DNA of 64,000 nucleotides, taken from positions 1,107,042 to 1,171,041 of the forward strand of contig NC_079905.1 of NCBI RefSeq assembly GCF_024868665.1, given 5' to 3'. Under the pieces are notes generated by a model. The model did no database searches and was not told the DNA's origin. It saw only the letters and a program-made list of their open reading frames with translations. Below, piece after piece: positions 23,408-35,702 of this stretch (position 1 is the first letter of the stretch; every line of letters begins with the position of its first letter). Position numbers and translations under genes: made by a program. The stretch is from Triplophysa rosa. Lineage: Eukaryota; Chordata; Actinopteri; Cypriniformes; Nemacheilidae.

Positions 23408-24709
23408 AGTGTCGGGAGTGAGAACGGGTTGAACGCGACGCAACCAGGCTGAGCCGCACAGGGCACATCGCTACGTGTTTGCTTTCTCTCAGACTCGGGA
23501 CTCTGCTGTTTGGAAGTCAAGCGTCGTTCGGTGTGTGTTTGTTTTTCTGGGTCCGTGTGTGTCTGTCAACACAGACGGCTCTCGAGGGGGGACGACCATC
23601 CTCCAGCAGACAGCCAAAGGGCTAATTACGGAATAATAAGGAGAGAGAGAGAGGGAGGACACATGTGCAGCGTTTCGGCAACCCCCACAACACACACACA
23701 CCCGTTACGGCTGAAAGAGGGTCCCAGTGTTGGGGGTATCGTTCCAAAAAAGGGGTCCCAGAGGTCCTGCTCACCTATCGCATCGCTCCGCGCAGGTGCC
23801 GGGTGGGCGGAAAGACAATTTCCAGCAGATGATCCTTGCTCACAAAGCCTGCGGCCCGGCAGTCCATCAATACAGGGTGGGGCGAGTCGGGGTGGGGTTG
23901 CGTGTGGGCGGGGGGCTGTTATTGAGCCACCGGTCTGCGCTATCTATCACCGCTTACGTTGGGCCAGTGAGGAGCAGGTGCGGCCGGGCGGGCGTCATCA
24001 GACCCTGACGGCGGGAAGCGCAGAGCGCCGGGGGAGGTCCCACATGCGCGCCGACACTTTTCCAATTTGCCATAATTAGCCCCCACACGGCCCCGGCTCT
24101 GTGATCTGAGAGAGCGACGATGGGGCAGAACCCTCTGCTCTGGATCAGCTGCGTTAAACCTCCTGTGACATCTAAACTCTTAATTCATTGCTACATTAAC
24201 AGGGTTGATTAACATACGCAGGGCCCCGAACGGTCTGCCGCGTATCCCCCCGCCATCCTTTAACGGGCACCTTGATATGAGCCGAGTGTGTCTGCCATCA
24301 CGGAGACGCCTTTAATTGGAGAGGTGTCACAGATGATACACGTTTCTAACCGAGCCAAAACAGACAGCGAGATCCCGAATTTGACCCTGGTTGAGACGGC
24401 GAGCGGTTATTTATGATATAATGCTGGAGAGATTTCACAGATGCGCTTGTAAACTAGCACAGCGTTTAACCAATCAACGAATTATCAGATCCCTGATCAG
24501 AGGAATCAGCCGTATTAGCCAGCGCTACCAACACAAATGCGCAGCCCTGAGGGCGCCGGGAATTTGATTTGGGAGACGATAACAGCTCGTGAACAAGCAC
24601 TGCGGTGCATCTTCGCAGAGAAACACAACATGTGCTGCGGATCTGCATATATCAGCATTCACTGCTGCGGTTTACTAGATTTCTCCATTGACTCACAGAG
24701 GAAAATGTT
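23408..24709. promoter_or_regulatory. GC-rich unique island, candidate regulatory element (23850-24470)
   Basis: Begins with CpG-rich flank and a short GT/GA stretch (23530-23660). From 23850 to 24470 the sequence is repeat-free, GC-rich, with TAATTAG and TTAATTCATTG words. The 189-codon open frame at 23510-24079 has no protein-family character. Confidence 0.25.
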
Positions 24710-25090
24710 ATTGCTCAGATGTTGCTCTTTCATAGCTCAAGAGATTGGATGGACCTCTCAGTCGTGTTGTTTTGTGTTGTGTTTCAAGAATTGCTTAGAA
24801 AAAATTTAAAGAGAACACATGAAGAGTATGGAGGTGTAAATAAATATAGATTGTAGAGGTCAAATAATCTGGATTTGACGATAAATGTTTGAGTTCATAT
24901 CGAGATCTCCAATAATATTGACTTTTGATTGCAGACTTGACAAATCTGAGCAGTTTGACACATTGTTGACATCTCTTCTCAAACTCTCATGACAAACACA
25001 TTTCTGACATTTCTGACTCATTTTCTCAGGAGAAATATCTGAGACGCAGAGGAGACTTTGTTTAATCTCACTGATGTCTAGAAGCGATGA
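24710..25090 (+). repeat. Interspersed repeat family B (copy 1)
   Basis: Contains the words TTTGAGTTCATATCGAGATC, TTTGACACATTGTTGACATC and TCTCAGGAGAAATATCTGAG. Near-identical copies are at 31318-31735 (same strand), 28735-29020 and 38405-38695 (opposite), with fragments at 26740-26890, 56275-56460 and 58740-58830. No ORF; class unknown to me. Confidence 0.7.
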
Positions 25091-25624
25091 TTGATATTAA
25101 GGAGATCTCATCTTATAGGATGTTTCTTGTTACAATTACTCATGCAGTAGGAAATGAAAGTAACATAATCACATAACTGTGTATGCCGTATATTGAAACG
25201 TATGTAATGCCACCTCAGCATTGTAAAACAAACCGTCAGCACTACACAGCTTGTACAGTAATACGATACAAAAGAGCGTTTAGCAGAACCTGAAGAGGGC
25301 AATTTGACTCACAAATGTCCCTTGAACACACTGAGCGGATCTCAGCGCTCAGATCCCGGGAATTTCATCAGTATCAAATGAAGCTTAAACAAGTTGGAGT
25401 TAACTTAACAGGGGGTTACGCTTGCAGCTCAATTTGGTCTCCAACAGCAGCGAGTACAATTTAAGGTTTTAAGCAAATGTATTTCACACACACATAAACT
25501 TCTGCTATTATAGAAGTGCATTTCAAACTGAGGCCAATTTCATAAGCAACAGGACATTTGTCCTTACAAAGAGCCCGCGAGGCTTGACAATAGATGCTGG
25601 AACATCTGTAAGGCCCCTGGATTT
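25091..25624. other. Non-coding; unique stretch 25300-25460
   Basis: 25310-25450 is repeat-free and could be a conserved element; otherwise nothing recognised. Confidence 0.35.
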
Positions 25625-25635
25625 TGTGCGTGTGT

Positions 25636-25685
<50 letters not shown>
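25625..25685. repeat. (TG)n microsatellite
   Basis: TG/CG alternating run of about 60 bases. Confidence 0.95.
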
Positions 25686-25686
<1 letters not shown>

Positions 25687-25811
25687 AAACGCAGCTATAA
25701 TGATGCTTAACCACCTCCCTCAGTTGCTTTTGAGCACATCACCCTGCTGCGCGCAGAACCAGGTGCTGGTGGAGGCGAAGAGATGCACTCAGACACCGGA
25801 GAAGAAAAGCA

Positions 25812-25889
<78 letters not shown>
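25812..25889. repeat. (TG)n microsatellite
   Basis: TG run of 78 bases with a GCGTGCG interruption at the middle; strictly alternating purine-pyrimidine. Confidence 0.95.
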
Positions 25890-25892
<3 letters not shown>

Positions 25893-26009
25893 GAGAGCCA
25901 CAGCCTATAAGAGAGCCAAAATGTGGGGGAGCGTAAGGAGAGCAGGCCCATTTCAATAGACTGCTGATTTCAGATAAGTGATCCCCTTGAAAAAGGAAAT
26001 GTGTTGGGT

Positions 26010-26440
26010 TTTTTTCCCCTCTCCTCAGCAGTGCGGGCTGAAAAGGGAACCATCCACCTGCTAGCGGCATCAATTGGCCCCTCGTGCGGCTTTTTCACCA
26101 CTTCCCTTTCAGGATCTCGCGTGCGCTCTGCCCCTCGTGGCGCGCCCCATTCAGACGGGTGAATGTGCGGGCGGTGGGGAGTATTGACTCCGCTCTTCCG
26201 TCCCGGCGTCCATTGTTCCCGTTCCCTTGCACCGAAGGGAAAAGACCGGCTTAAATGCGTGTTTGCTCTCCCCTCACGTTGCCAATCTTCCCACGTCGGA
26301 TCGGTTTCTTGCGTGGAGCCGTTTACAACCACAGCCGTTTATGTGTTTATTTCTGCATGTTCTGGATGGAGGCCGGGTCAGCGGGATTGGTGTGCAGCTG
26401 GGCCGTGGTGCAGGTAGAGGATTGTGGGAGATGACGAGGG
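26010..26440. promoter_or_regulatory. GC-rich unique island
   Basis: Repeat-free, CpG-containing block between the TG tracts and a G-run cluster. Offered as a regulatory candidate only. Confidence 0.2.
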
Positions 26441-26449
26441 AGTGACGTC

Positions 26450-26482
26450 GGGGCGGGGGGGTTGGGGGACGGGCATGGGGGG
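26450..26482 (+). other. G-quadruplex-prone G-run cluster
   Basis: Five G runs of 3-7 bases separated by 1-3 bases (GGGG, GGGGGGG, GGGGG, GGG, GGGGGG) within 33 bases, directly after a TGACGTCG. Confidence 0.7.
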
Positions 26483-28734
26483 AGTAAAGTTTTGATTCTC
26501 ACAGGTGGGAGTTGATCCAGGCTTGGCTCTGTGCGTCACGTTCACACACGCAGGGATAAAAGAACAAAAGTGAGGGAAAGTGGACGCAAAGTATCATCAA
26601 TGTAACGCAGAGTAAAAAATGCTTTTTTACAAAAAAAACAATTTTGTAACTTTTCAAGTGTCATTTAAACTCCAGATGAAACTGTTCTCTCTTCACAGAA
26701 GCTGGAATCAGAGAGGCAGACAACAGGACTTGCTGCCGGTGAGCACACATCCCAGAGGATCATTGTAGCTCACAGGGTGCTCTTTCAAAGCTCATAAGAT
26801 TTGACTTCTTAGATGTGTTTCATTGATGCATCAACTTTGTCTTAGATGTTTCTTTTGAAATGGCTTAAGAGAAATAAATATAGATGAGACAATGGTTGAA
26901 ATACACCACTTATTCTTCACTGATGTTTTAGAATAACAGTCAACTCATAAAACCAATGGAATAGCTTTGGGAATTGAAAAAAACCCAAATACATAAAAAT
27001 AACATTAAATAATTAAAACGTATGAATAAATGTGTTTGTTTACCAAACTAATCTAACATTTTCATGACATTCAAACTTTTAAGCAAACATCTCCATAACA
27101 AAGCATGTGTGGTCACGTGACCCTAAACTCTTGAATGGTACAGTGTGAGAGGTGTTGATGTAGATTTTATGGACATAAATATGTGCATGATTGTGTATGA
27201 ACAAACTTATATCATTGTAGGGATGTTCTTCTTGTATTTATAAAACCCGTAAATTAAAAAACGATTACATGTTTAATTTAGTGATGTTTCTAAAGAGAAG
27301 TGTGTTTCTTTACCATCAAAATGAATGTATTATTACAAGTAGACAGCTGTTGTGACGCACATCAGAATCACACATCAACTGTTGATGCTCGCGCTGACGA
27401 TACGCAACGTGAATCTGATCAGCGGCTCGACGCAGACTCGCAGCGCCTGCAGGCGTTCATCTAACAAGGAGAAAACACCACCGTCACATTCGTAGCAGAA
27501 TATCACATTTATCCAGTTTATCATTTAATCAATGTACGCCTGGAGAGAGGATGCCACATCGAATATAAACTCCAGCGCGCGCACGCGCCTCAAGTAACTT
27601 TAAAGACTTTCGTCGCGAGTTTGTGGACGCTTATGAATTAAAGGAAGAGAAAGAGCACGTGGAGGGGGGAGAGGTATGAGGTAGGCTCACTGTCGCGTTG
27701 GGGTTCTCACAGCCAAGTAATAACCTGCAATCAGCCAATTATTCCCTCTGCAGTATTCAGGTGAACGATGCCTCTCACCCCCGCAGCGGTACGAGCTACG
27801 TGCCATTAATGAACATGAAGAAGCGCCTTGTGTTTTCCCGTAGGCTTTTAATAAGCCGGCTTTATGACGCTCAGATGTGTTTGTTAACTCTTAACTGTGA
27901 GACGGTGTGTGTGAAAATAGATGGGTTAAAATATGGCGTGTGAAATATGAACGTACCAATATGAACGATCACACCTCTGCGCGCGGCCTGCGAGTCACGC
28001 TCTTAAAAACGGGTGTTTAATGGTTCTTTGGTGCTCTTATGAATGACTGATGAATCGCCCATTATAAGACACAAGTTTTTCATTTTGACCCTGTTTACTT
28101 AATGCACATCTTGGATCATGTCACGTGATGATGCAGTTGTTTATAAACACTCATAGTCATGTTGACATTATAGCAGCAGCAGCACAATGATGCTTTTCCA
28201 AAAAAGATAAAAACCGTTCTCATTTTTGGTTGTAGCTAAAACAATGTTTTAAAGGTCTCTGATTGTTGATATGACATCATGTGACCTCTGTGATCCAATC
28301 AGAACTGAATATTAAACTATAACCCAGTTGTTCACTGATCGAAGATAAATCTCTCTTATGCTATTTTATATTTTAAATATAATTATTAATTATATAAAAT
28401 AATATATTTTTCACAGTTTGTTCACAAAATATTTTGCTATCACACCAAAGGACACGGTGTATTTGTCAATTGCCCTATATACATAAAGGTCTTACACGTT
28501 AAAGGCTTTTTACCACCTCGAGCCATTTAGCACGTTCTGCATCTTGTCAGTGTCAAAAAGTGTGACCTCTGTTCTAAATATATCAGCCATCAGAGGATAA
28601 GAAGCCACTATGAATATAAACACACAAGTGTAAACGTGCACGTTGACCTGAAGGTGTGAACGCTGAAGTCAAACGTGAACTATTGAATATTAAATCTTCA
28701 CAAAGACTCAGAACCATCATGTCCAAGAATTGAG
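26483..28734. other. Non-coding, mostly AT-rich
   Basis: A fragment of repeat family B lies at 26740-26890. Otherwise no feature; a CpG-rich patch sits at 27360-27620. Confidence 0.5.
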
Positions 28735-29020
28735 ATCTCACAAATGTCTCTGTCATTAGAGTTTGAGAAGAAATGTCAACAATGTGTCAAACTGAGCTCA
28801 GATTTTTGTCAAGTCTGCAATCAAAAGTCAATATTATTGAAGATCTCAATATCAACTCAAACATTTCTCATTAAATTGACCCAAAACCTCTACATTCTAC
28901 ATTCATTTTACACCTCCATACTCTTCATGTGTTTCAACAATTACACTCTCATTTGTTTCTCTTTTTATTCCTCTTTAGGACAAACATCTGAGACTAAGTT
29001 GATACTTCAATGAAACAACA
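28735..29020 (-). repeat. Interspersed repeat family B (copy 2, inverted)
   Basis: Reverse-orientation copy with GATGTCAACA/TTTGACACATT words and a CATACTCTTCATGTGTTTC block matching the other copies. Confidence 0.7.
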
Positions 29021-30194
29021 GAGAACTCTTTCAGATCGTGTTTTTAGGGTAATGTTGATTCAAGGGTAGTTTGACTACTCGGTTTCAGTACTTAAAAACA
29101 CTATGCACACCTGAAAGCGTTTACTCTCACATAAACACACACTCAAATGAATGAGGACAAAATTTGAGGACTTTTGCGTAATAACCCAGATTTCAGACTC
29201 AATCTAAAGCTGCAGAGTTATGTAAACAAACATCATTACGGTGAGTGATGGGGGTAATATAGACCCTCACAGGAGTTTGTGACGGCTTTGTGAAGTGTGT
29301 GTTCAGGTCCTCTGGGTGTGATGCTGTGTAAGGTTCTAATCTTCAGACCTGCTAGCATGAGCAGAAACTACGGTGAGCTCAGGCGTGCTATTCACTTACG
29401 GCCGCTCCGTGCCTCTGGGACGGGTGGAAATATATCTCTCTGACCTGCCACCAATTTGCTGAAGGTACGCAGCGGAGTTTATTGAAGTTCGCATGCAATA
29501 TATGATAAGCAGCTCCACCGCCTCCGATTTCTGCACAGAATTGCTTTCGTCTCTTTGGTGTTTTTTGGTCTTTTTTGCTGATAACACGGGGCTGTTTCTG
29601 GATTGTTTGTTGGAAATGTGTCCTCGTCCTCCAGGGGCCGGAAAGTGCTGATGAACCCCTTCAGACGGAGAAGTGCCGACCTGACCAGATGATGGGAAAG
29701 AGAGCGAGTGCACGTGGGCTTTGTCTTTCACTCCACTATTAAAATGATGGTAGGAAAAAAATCTGATTTATCTGCACTTGGGTTGTGTTTTATAGATTAA
29801 ATGAAGTATGGTTGTTGAAGGATGAAAGTGTTTTGTTTTAGTGGTCACCGAAGGAGAGCAGTCGTGACCTCTGCTCATGTCCCTCAGGGTTCAGCTGAAC
29901 ATGCCTGTGACCTCACATGTCAAAGGTCTCGGCCAATTGCAATCGACGTCTGAACAGAAGGGAAGCTGTGCTGATAAAGTCCCAGATCAGCTCATTATAT
30001 GCTGCAAGGCTCTTGTCAAACGTGTGTGTGTGTGTGTGTATTTGTGTGTCTCTTCATGTTTGTGTGTGTGCTTTTTCTTGACCGGTAAATACATAGTGTG
30101 CACAGAACAATTTATTTTTCTTAGGAGGTAGGAAATAATGTGTCTTAAAAATGTTTGTAGTTGTGTACGTTTGTATATAGTTGTGCAGTATCCA
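29021..30194. other. Non-coding; candidate element 29230-29700
   Basis: 29230-29700 is unique and GC-balanced, so could be a conserved element. A 111-codon minus-strand frame there (29396-29731) has no recognisable domain. A GT run is at 30021-30039. Confidence 0.35.
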
Positions 30195-30638
30195 TTAAAG
30201 GGACAGTTCACCCTAAAATGAAAATTCTGTCATCATGTACTCACTTTCGAGTTGTTCCAAATCTGTATAAATGTCTTTGTTCTGATGAACACAGAGAAAG
30301 ATATTTGGAAGAATGCTTATTACCAGACAGATTTTGCCCCCCATTGACTCCCATAGTAGGAAAATTACTTATTCACTTCTTTTGTTCTGTTGAACACAAA
30401 AGAAGATATTTTGAAGAATGTAAGACAGCAAACAGTTCTGGGGCACTTTTGACTACCATTGTTTTTTTTCCTACTTATGGGAGTCAATGGGTTTTGAGAT
30501 CTGTCTGGTTATAAGCATTCTTCCAAATATTTTTCTCTGTCTTCATCAGAACAATGACATTTATACACATTTGGAACAACTCCAAGGTGAGTACATGATG
30601 ACAGCATTTTCATTTTTGGGTGAAGTATCACTTTTTAA
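30195..30638. mobile_element. Palindromic MITE family A, long form
   Basis: Opens TTAAAGGGACAGTTCACC-type sequence and closes with its complement. Long arms meet around an asymmetric core containing GAACACAAAAGAAGATATTT. Copies at 33510, 42992, 50966, 60847, 62797 and 17664. Confidence 0.8.
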
Positions 30639-31317
30639 AAAATTGTTTAAATTTTTTTGCAAATGTTCCTGTTCAAATGCCATTCAATACTGTAAATGTT
30701 GAGACTCTTATTCTGTAAATGTTGCTTTTATTCTTCTTCCATCTGATCATAGTACAGTAGTTTTCATGATGTCATTTGCAAACGATGTAAAGTGTGGATT
30801 ATTCAGTGTAGTTTGATACTGTAAGAGGTGATAAACATGAAAGATGAACTGTGAGGTTTGAGCGGTTCAATCTTAGCTCTACACATCAGTAGACTGAAGC
30901 TCCGCTCGGATACACAAACATCGACTTTTAAAGAGCCTCAGAGCGAAGACATGACCGACCGAAAATAATAACGGTCACCAGTTGCTGTCTGTCTGTTTCT
31001 TGTGTCTTATCTCTGCACTTGAACTGGTTTGTCTGAGATGTTGACAGACTGTTTAAATATCTGCCAACCTTGAAAGCATTTTACATTTAGTCTTCTGGCA
31101 GATGCTTTAAAATACATGCACACAAAATACTGTTTACCTACTGTTTTGGTAAGGTCCTCTATAAGTGTTTTAGGGTGTTGCTATGCGGTTGCAAGTGTCT
31201 TCTTTGTGGTCCTGTCACGTTGCTAGGGTGTTGCCAAGTGGGTGCTCACAAGCCCACATTTGCCAAATCTGTAATATTCTGGTCTGAATATGACTCAGGG
31301 GTCTCGCCTCCCAGATA
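30639..31317. other. Non-coding; GTTGCTAGG-type repeat at its end
   Basis: 31080-31110 is a fragment of the LINE tail (reverse). 31145-31250 has GGTGTTGCTATGCGGTTGCA...GTTGCTAGGGTGTTG words, also seen at 45490-45530 and, inverted, at 47510-47640. Confidence 0.5.
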
Positions 31318-31735
31318 AAGCTTTTGCTCAGTTGTTGCTCTTTCAAAGCTCTGGAGATCTAAAGGAGGTCTCAGTTGTGTTTCATTTATGTATCTACTTG
31401 GTCTCAGATGTTTGTCCTTAAAATGAATGAAAGAGATTAAATGAGAGTGTGATTGCTGAAACACATGAAGAGTATGGAGGTGAAATAATCTGGATTTGAG
31501 TAAATGAGATGAGACATGTTTGAGTTCATATCGAGATCTTCTTGACTTTTGATTGGAGACTTCTGAGCTCAGTTTGACACATTGTTGACATCTCTTCTCA
31601 AACTCTTAATGAAAGACACATTTTTGACATTTCTTACTCTTTTTCTCAGGAGAAATATCTGAGACGCAGATGAGACTTCAGCAAAAGTTTTAACGTGCTC
31701 TCCATTTGATCTCATTGATGTCTAGGAGAAATAAA
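31318..31735 (+). repeat. Interspersed repeat family B (copy 3)
   Basis: Same order of words as the copy at 24710, including GCTCTTTCAAAGCTC, ACACATGAAGAGTATGGAGG and TCTCAGGAGAAATATCTGAG. Confidence 0.7.
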
Positions 31736-33509
31736 CGTGATATTGCAGTGATCTAATCTGTGTTTTTTTTCTCATGGGTTGGCAGGTGGACCAGACTTTT
31801 CCGTACGAACGTTCATGTTTTTAGCAGCAGTGGTATTTTCAACAAGAATAATGTCGATCATTTTTTAAACTTTCAGTCTTAGTCATGATTTTATTTTCCA
31901 GACAGTGTTTATCTTGCATAAGGAATGAGATTGTCCAGGTGAATTATCTGCTTTTGTTTCTGTTTCAGATGTATTCTGCGTGTTGGGATGTGACAGGACA
32001 ATGGAGACGCCTCGTTCACCGAGCAGACAGAAGGTCACACACACACAAACACTTTTCCCCAGCGTGTGTATGAAAAAATCTGTGACACAGATGGTGATGC
32101 CAAATCCATCGCAGGTGCCCTCTGCGCGGAGGCCGAACAAAGACATTCCCAGCTCTGGGAGAACGCCTTTGTATTGTGTTGTGCCGAAATGTCCGCATCA
32201 GGCCCACGCGATCGATACGGCAGAACAATGTCAAGCATTAACCCCGACCATTTCCCCTCCTTAAGACCTCGACGACGTTCACCTGCCGCTCGTCACGCTG
32301 ACAATTAAACGCTTAACAAACCATTCCTGATTCTTCCGCCCGTGAAAACATCCTGATTGTGGCACCTTTAAGCCTCTCGGTGTCCTTTTCGCAGCGGATG
32401 GGAAGCGTCTCCAGAAACATGAATGCCCTTTTAATGATTTCCCGCTTCATTCAGGCCCTATTCAGAGACACGAGTGTATGCGGAGTTCATTTCCCCGCTG
32501 TTTCAGCTCGGCGCGCTCTCGAGAGCTCTCGAGCCCAAATGACCCTGAAGTAGTCATTCATCTTCTCAATAGCTCGGCCGCGCCACCTCAAGAAAACTCG
32601 CCGCGTGCTTAAGCGACAATAAAACCCGCACCCTGTTTTTTCGTCCTTGAAAAGGGAGATAGTTATCTTCCATCAACAAATGGGCAATTAATCACGGCGG
32701 CGCGGGATGCGCTCGGCCACTCGTGTCTCCGTCTCGGCTGGCACGGAGGAAAGGCCAAACGTGAATTAAAAGCCAGAGCGTTTACGAGCCCAAGTCCAGT
32801 GGCGAGCGTAATGCCGCTTCCCTTTGGTTTTCTTTTACAGGGAGGGATTTATTATTCCCAAAATCTCAAAAAAGCCACGGGGGGCGCACGGCTCTGGGTC
32901 TCGTCGTTTGGTGAAGGGGGTTCATTTATTTTTTGGGGGGATCTAGATTTAATTTAGTTGCTGATGTTGCTATCAGTGGCAAACAAGCTGGCAGGCCCAG
33001 CGGTCTGACGGTGTGTGATAAGAGCACCGCTCTCAGCTAAGCCTGATTAGTGTTGGCCTCTAAAAGGCTTTGTTATGAGAGGCAAATAGACTGTGGAACA
33101 GCAGCCTGGGACCTCACTGATATCAACAATCACACATCGAACTCCAACCCCACCCCTCTGAACAACACCATCTGTGCCTCCCTCACACACCATTTTGTCT
33201 CTGTATCGCTGACGGTTTTGCTTTGAACATCTAGTGGCACACCGACACTGTACCGGAATAGTGCACAAGAGTCCATAAAATAAACATTGATTTTTTTCAT
33301 TTTATGAGACGTCTCTCTGTGTCAGCAGTGTTTTACCTCACAAAACTGTGTTCGTTGCAGATGAAGACATCTCGCATCATCTTTCTGTGTCGTTACTTCT
33401 TTTCTACAAAGCGACATAGATTTGTGTGTGAAAATACTGCGTTTGTCAACAACGCAACATATGGGAATCACTCGTCTATAGTTATGCATTATTATATTCG
33501 TTTTGTTAA
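31736..33509. promoter_or_regulatory. Unique region with GC-rich candidate element 32090-32840
   Basis: 32090-32840 is repeat-free with CpG-rich and AATTAATC/TGAATTAAAAG (homeodomain-like) words. Frames at 31980-32308 are not coding-like. Enhancer candidate by composition only. Confidence 0.25.
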
Positions 33510-33771
33510 GTTTTGTCATTTTCATGTCATGTCAAACCTGTATGAGTTTCTTTCTTCTGTTGAACACAAAAGAAGATATTTTGAAGAACGTCGGTAACCA
33601 AACAACGCTGAACTCTATTGACGTCCATTGAAGGAACACAAAGCCACTGAGACATTTCTCAAAATATCTTCTTTTGTGTTCCGCTGAAGAAAGAGTCATT
33701 TCACATGAGAGCGAATAAAGGATGATAGAAATGCAGATTTTTGGGTGAACTGTCCCTTTAAGAATCTCTGC
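33510..33771. mobile_element. Palindromic MITE family A, short form
   Basis: Contains GAACACAAAAGAAGATATTT and its complement, and ends GGTGAACTGTCCCTTTAA with TTAA at 33768-33771. Lacks the extra outer arms of the long form. Confidence 0.75.
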
Positions 33772-34648
33772 ATGACAACAGCAATGTCAATGTTGCTTTG
33801 TTCATAAACAGCACTAACTTATTCTGCATTTAAAAATGCAGTTCAGTACAAACTAAAAGAATGCATGAAGCATGCGGGCCGTTGCTAAAGTCGAGACAAA
33901 AGAAAGTGTGTGTGTGTGTGTGTAGAGAGGAACAGTGTGAATGAGTGTTGGTTGTAATGTTTTCCTGCAGGCTGACAGCAGAGGTCCTCTCAACACGCTA
34001 CAGGTTTCCTTTGTTCCCGCAGACAGAGATGAATCTCCCCCCTCCCGGACCCTCAGACCCCCCCCGAACCCGGGGCCCACTGGTGGGGGCGCCTTTGTTC
34101 CCCGCACTCCATTATGTGAGCCATTACCACGTCGCTTCATATTTATATGCGCATATTGATGACCTTAAGTAAAGAAAATATTAATGAAAGTATAACAAAG
34201 GCTGAGTGACAGAAGTTGTGAATGATTTTTTGCGAGAGGTGAAAAAGTTCCTCTGGATTTTCCCTGAAACCGCTCACAAAGAAATGAGGAGACATGAGCT
34301 GTTTGGAATATTTTAAATGTAATAAGTCTACGAGGTTTTTCAGGGAAATATGCGTTATTGAATCTACATAAACAAATATGAATGACAAAGTGAAGAGAGC
34401 CAAGAAAAACAGCGTCGCACTTAAGATTTGCATCCCTGTTTTTATTTCAAATTTCCGTTTTTTATTATACCATTTTTGCAGTTTTTTTATTATGCAATTA
34501 TTATTTCTGCTGTTAAAAGAAATACTCCGTGTTCCATAGAAGTCTCTCAGTGAACCCAGACAAACTTAATAAGTTCAAATAAAAATCATGTTCACAAAGA
34601 TTCAACTACAACAGAAAACAATTGAATATTTTCATATGTTTGTCTGTG
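33772..34648. other. Non-coding, nothing recognised
   Basis: A (GT)n run at 33907-33923 and a C-rich patch at 34038-34080; otherwise AT-rich. Confidence 0.5.
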
Positions 34649-34962
34649 ATGTGACCCTTGACAACAAAACCAGTCATAAGGGTAATTTTCTTTTAATTGA
34701 GATTAATACATCATCCGAATGCTAAATAAAGTTTTTCATTTTTGTATGATTTATTAGGATCAGACAATATTTGGAAATCTGGAATATGAGAGTGCAAAAA
34801 AATCAAAGTTTTGAGAAAATCGCATGTAAAGTTGACCTTAGCATAGCATATTACTCACAAAAAGAGTTTTGATATATTTACGGAAGGAAATTTACAACAT
34901 ATCTTCATGAAAAATGATTTTTGGCATAAAAGAAAAATATGTTTTGTGGTCCAGGGTCACAT
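34649..34962. mobile_element. MITE with GTGACCCTGGACCACAAAAC-type ends
   Basis: Starts ATGTGACCCTTGACAACAAA and ends with the complement of ATGTGACCCTGGACCACAAA. Interior AT-rich without ORF. A common teleost element. Confidence 0.8.
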
Positions 34963-35559
34963 ATTTCAAATGATTGTCTGGTGTTAGACATTGAACACAG
35001 AACATTGTATTAAAGCATGTGAAGTTTTCGTCTCTTTGTGTTGTTGATTGTACGTTTCTCTGTTTCTCTCAGAAGTTGAAGTTTTAAGTGTAGAAGAGCA
35101 ACACACAATGAAAACCCAGCTGTCGTTCCCCACAGACCTTCTGCTGTTGTGTCCCAGGTGACACACACACACACACTGAAGAAATCTGTCTTCTGTACTT
35201 CACACTACAGTATGCTTACTTTCTTTAAGATATACTATATGAAGCAGTATGCACTTTGTTTCACATGACCTCATGTTGCATGTTGTGCAGTTTTTATTAC
35301 AGAAATGATGTGCAAAGTTTGATTTTGTCATACTGAAAAGTCCATTTTTTATCGGTGTGCATCACATTTAATGTGATGTTCTCTTGTTGTGATGTTTGAG
35401 ATGCATGCTTTGCAGTGTGTACATGCTTCAGTGTAAACGTATTCAGAGGTTGAATAATATCGAAATGTCAGTAACATCAAATGACGGCCACACACATCAC
35501 CAAAATTTCCAATGGTAACGTCTGTCTATATATCTATATATTTATATATTTTAAAGGAG
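34963..35559. other. Non-coding, nothing recognised
   Basis: A short CA run at 35161-35176; otherwise AT-rich. Confidence 0.5.
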
Positions 35560-35702
35560 TCTTGTACGTGTTTTGCTTGATGAAGTGTCTTCTATTGTAA
35601 TTGGTTGTGGGAGTTATTTTATGTGTGGCCGTCTTGACCAGTCTCCCTGGAAGAAGAGACTGTCTCAATGGGATTTTCCTGGCTAAATAAAGGATAAATA
35701 AA
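35560..35702 (+). mobile_element. LINE 3' end
   Basis: Ends CAATGGGATTTTCCTGGCTA then AATAAAGGATAAATAAATA, a typical fish non-LTR retrotransposon tail. Only the 3' UTR is present. Confidence 0.6.

Noticed and set aside
23510..24079. 189-codon plus-strand frame
   Set aside because: Starts in a GT/GA-rich stretch, low-complexity then GC-rich composition, no domain, no splice context; GC content alone explains the open frame.
29396..29731. 111-codon minus-strand frame
   Set aside because: No domain, no exon-like boundaries; treated as part of a unique non-coding island.
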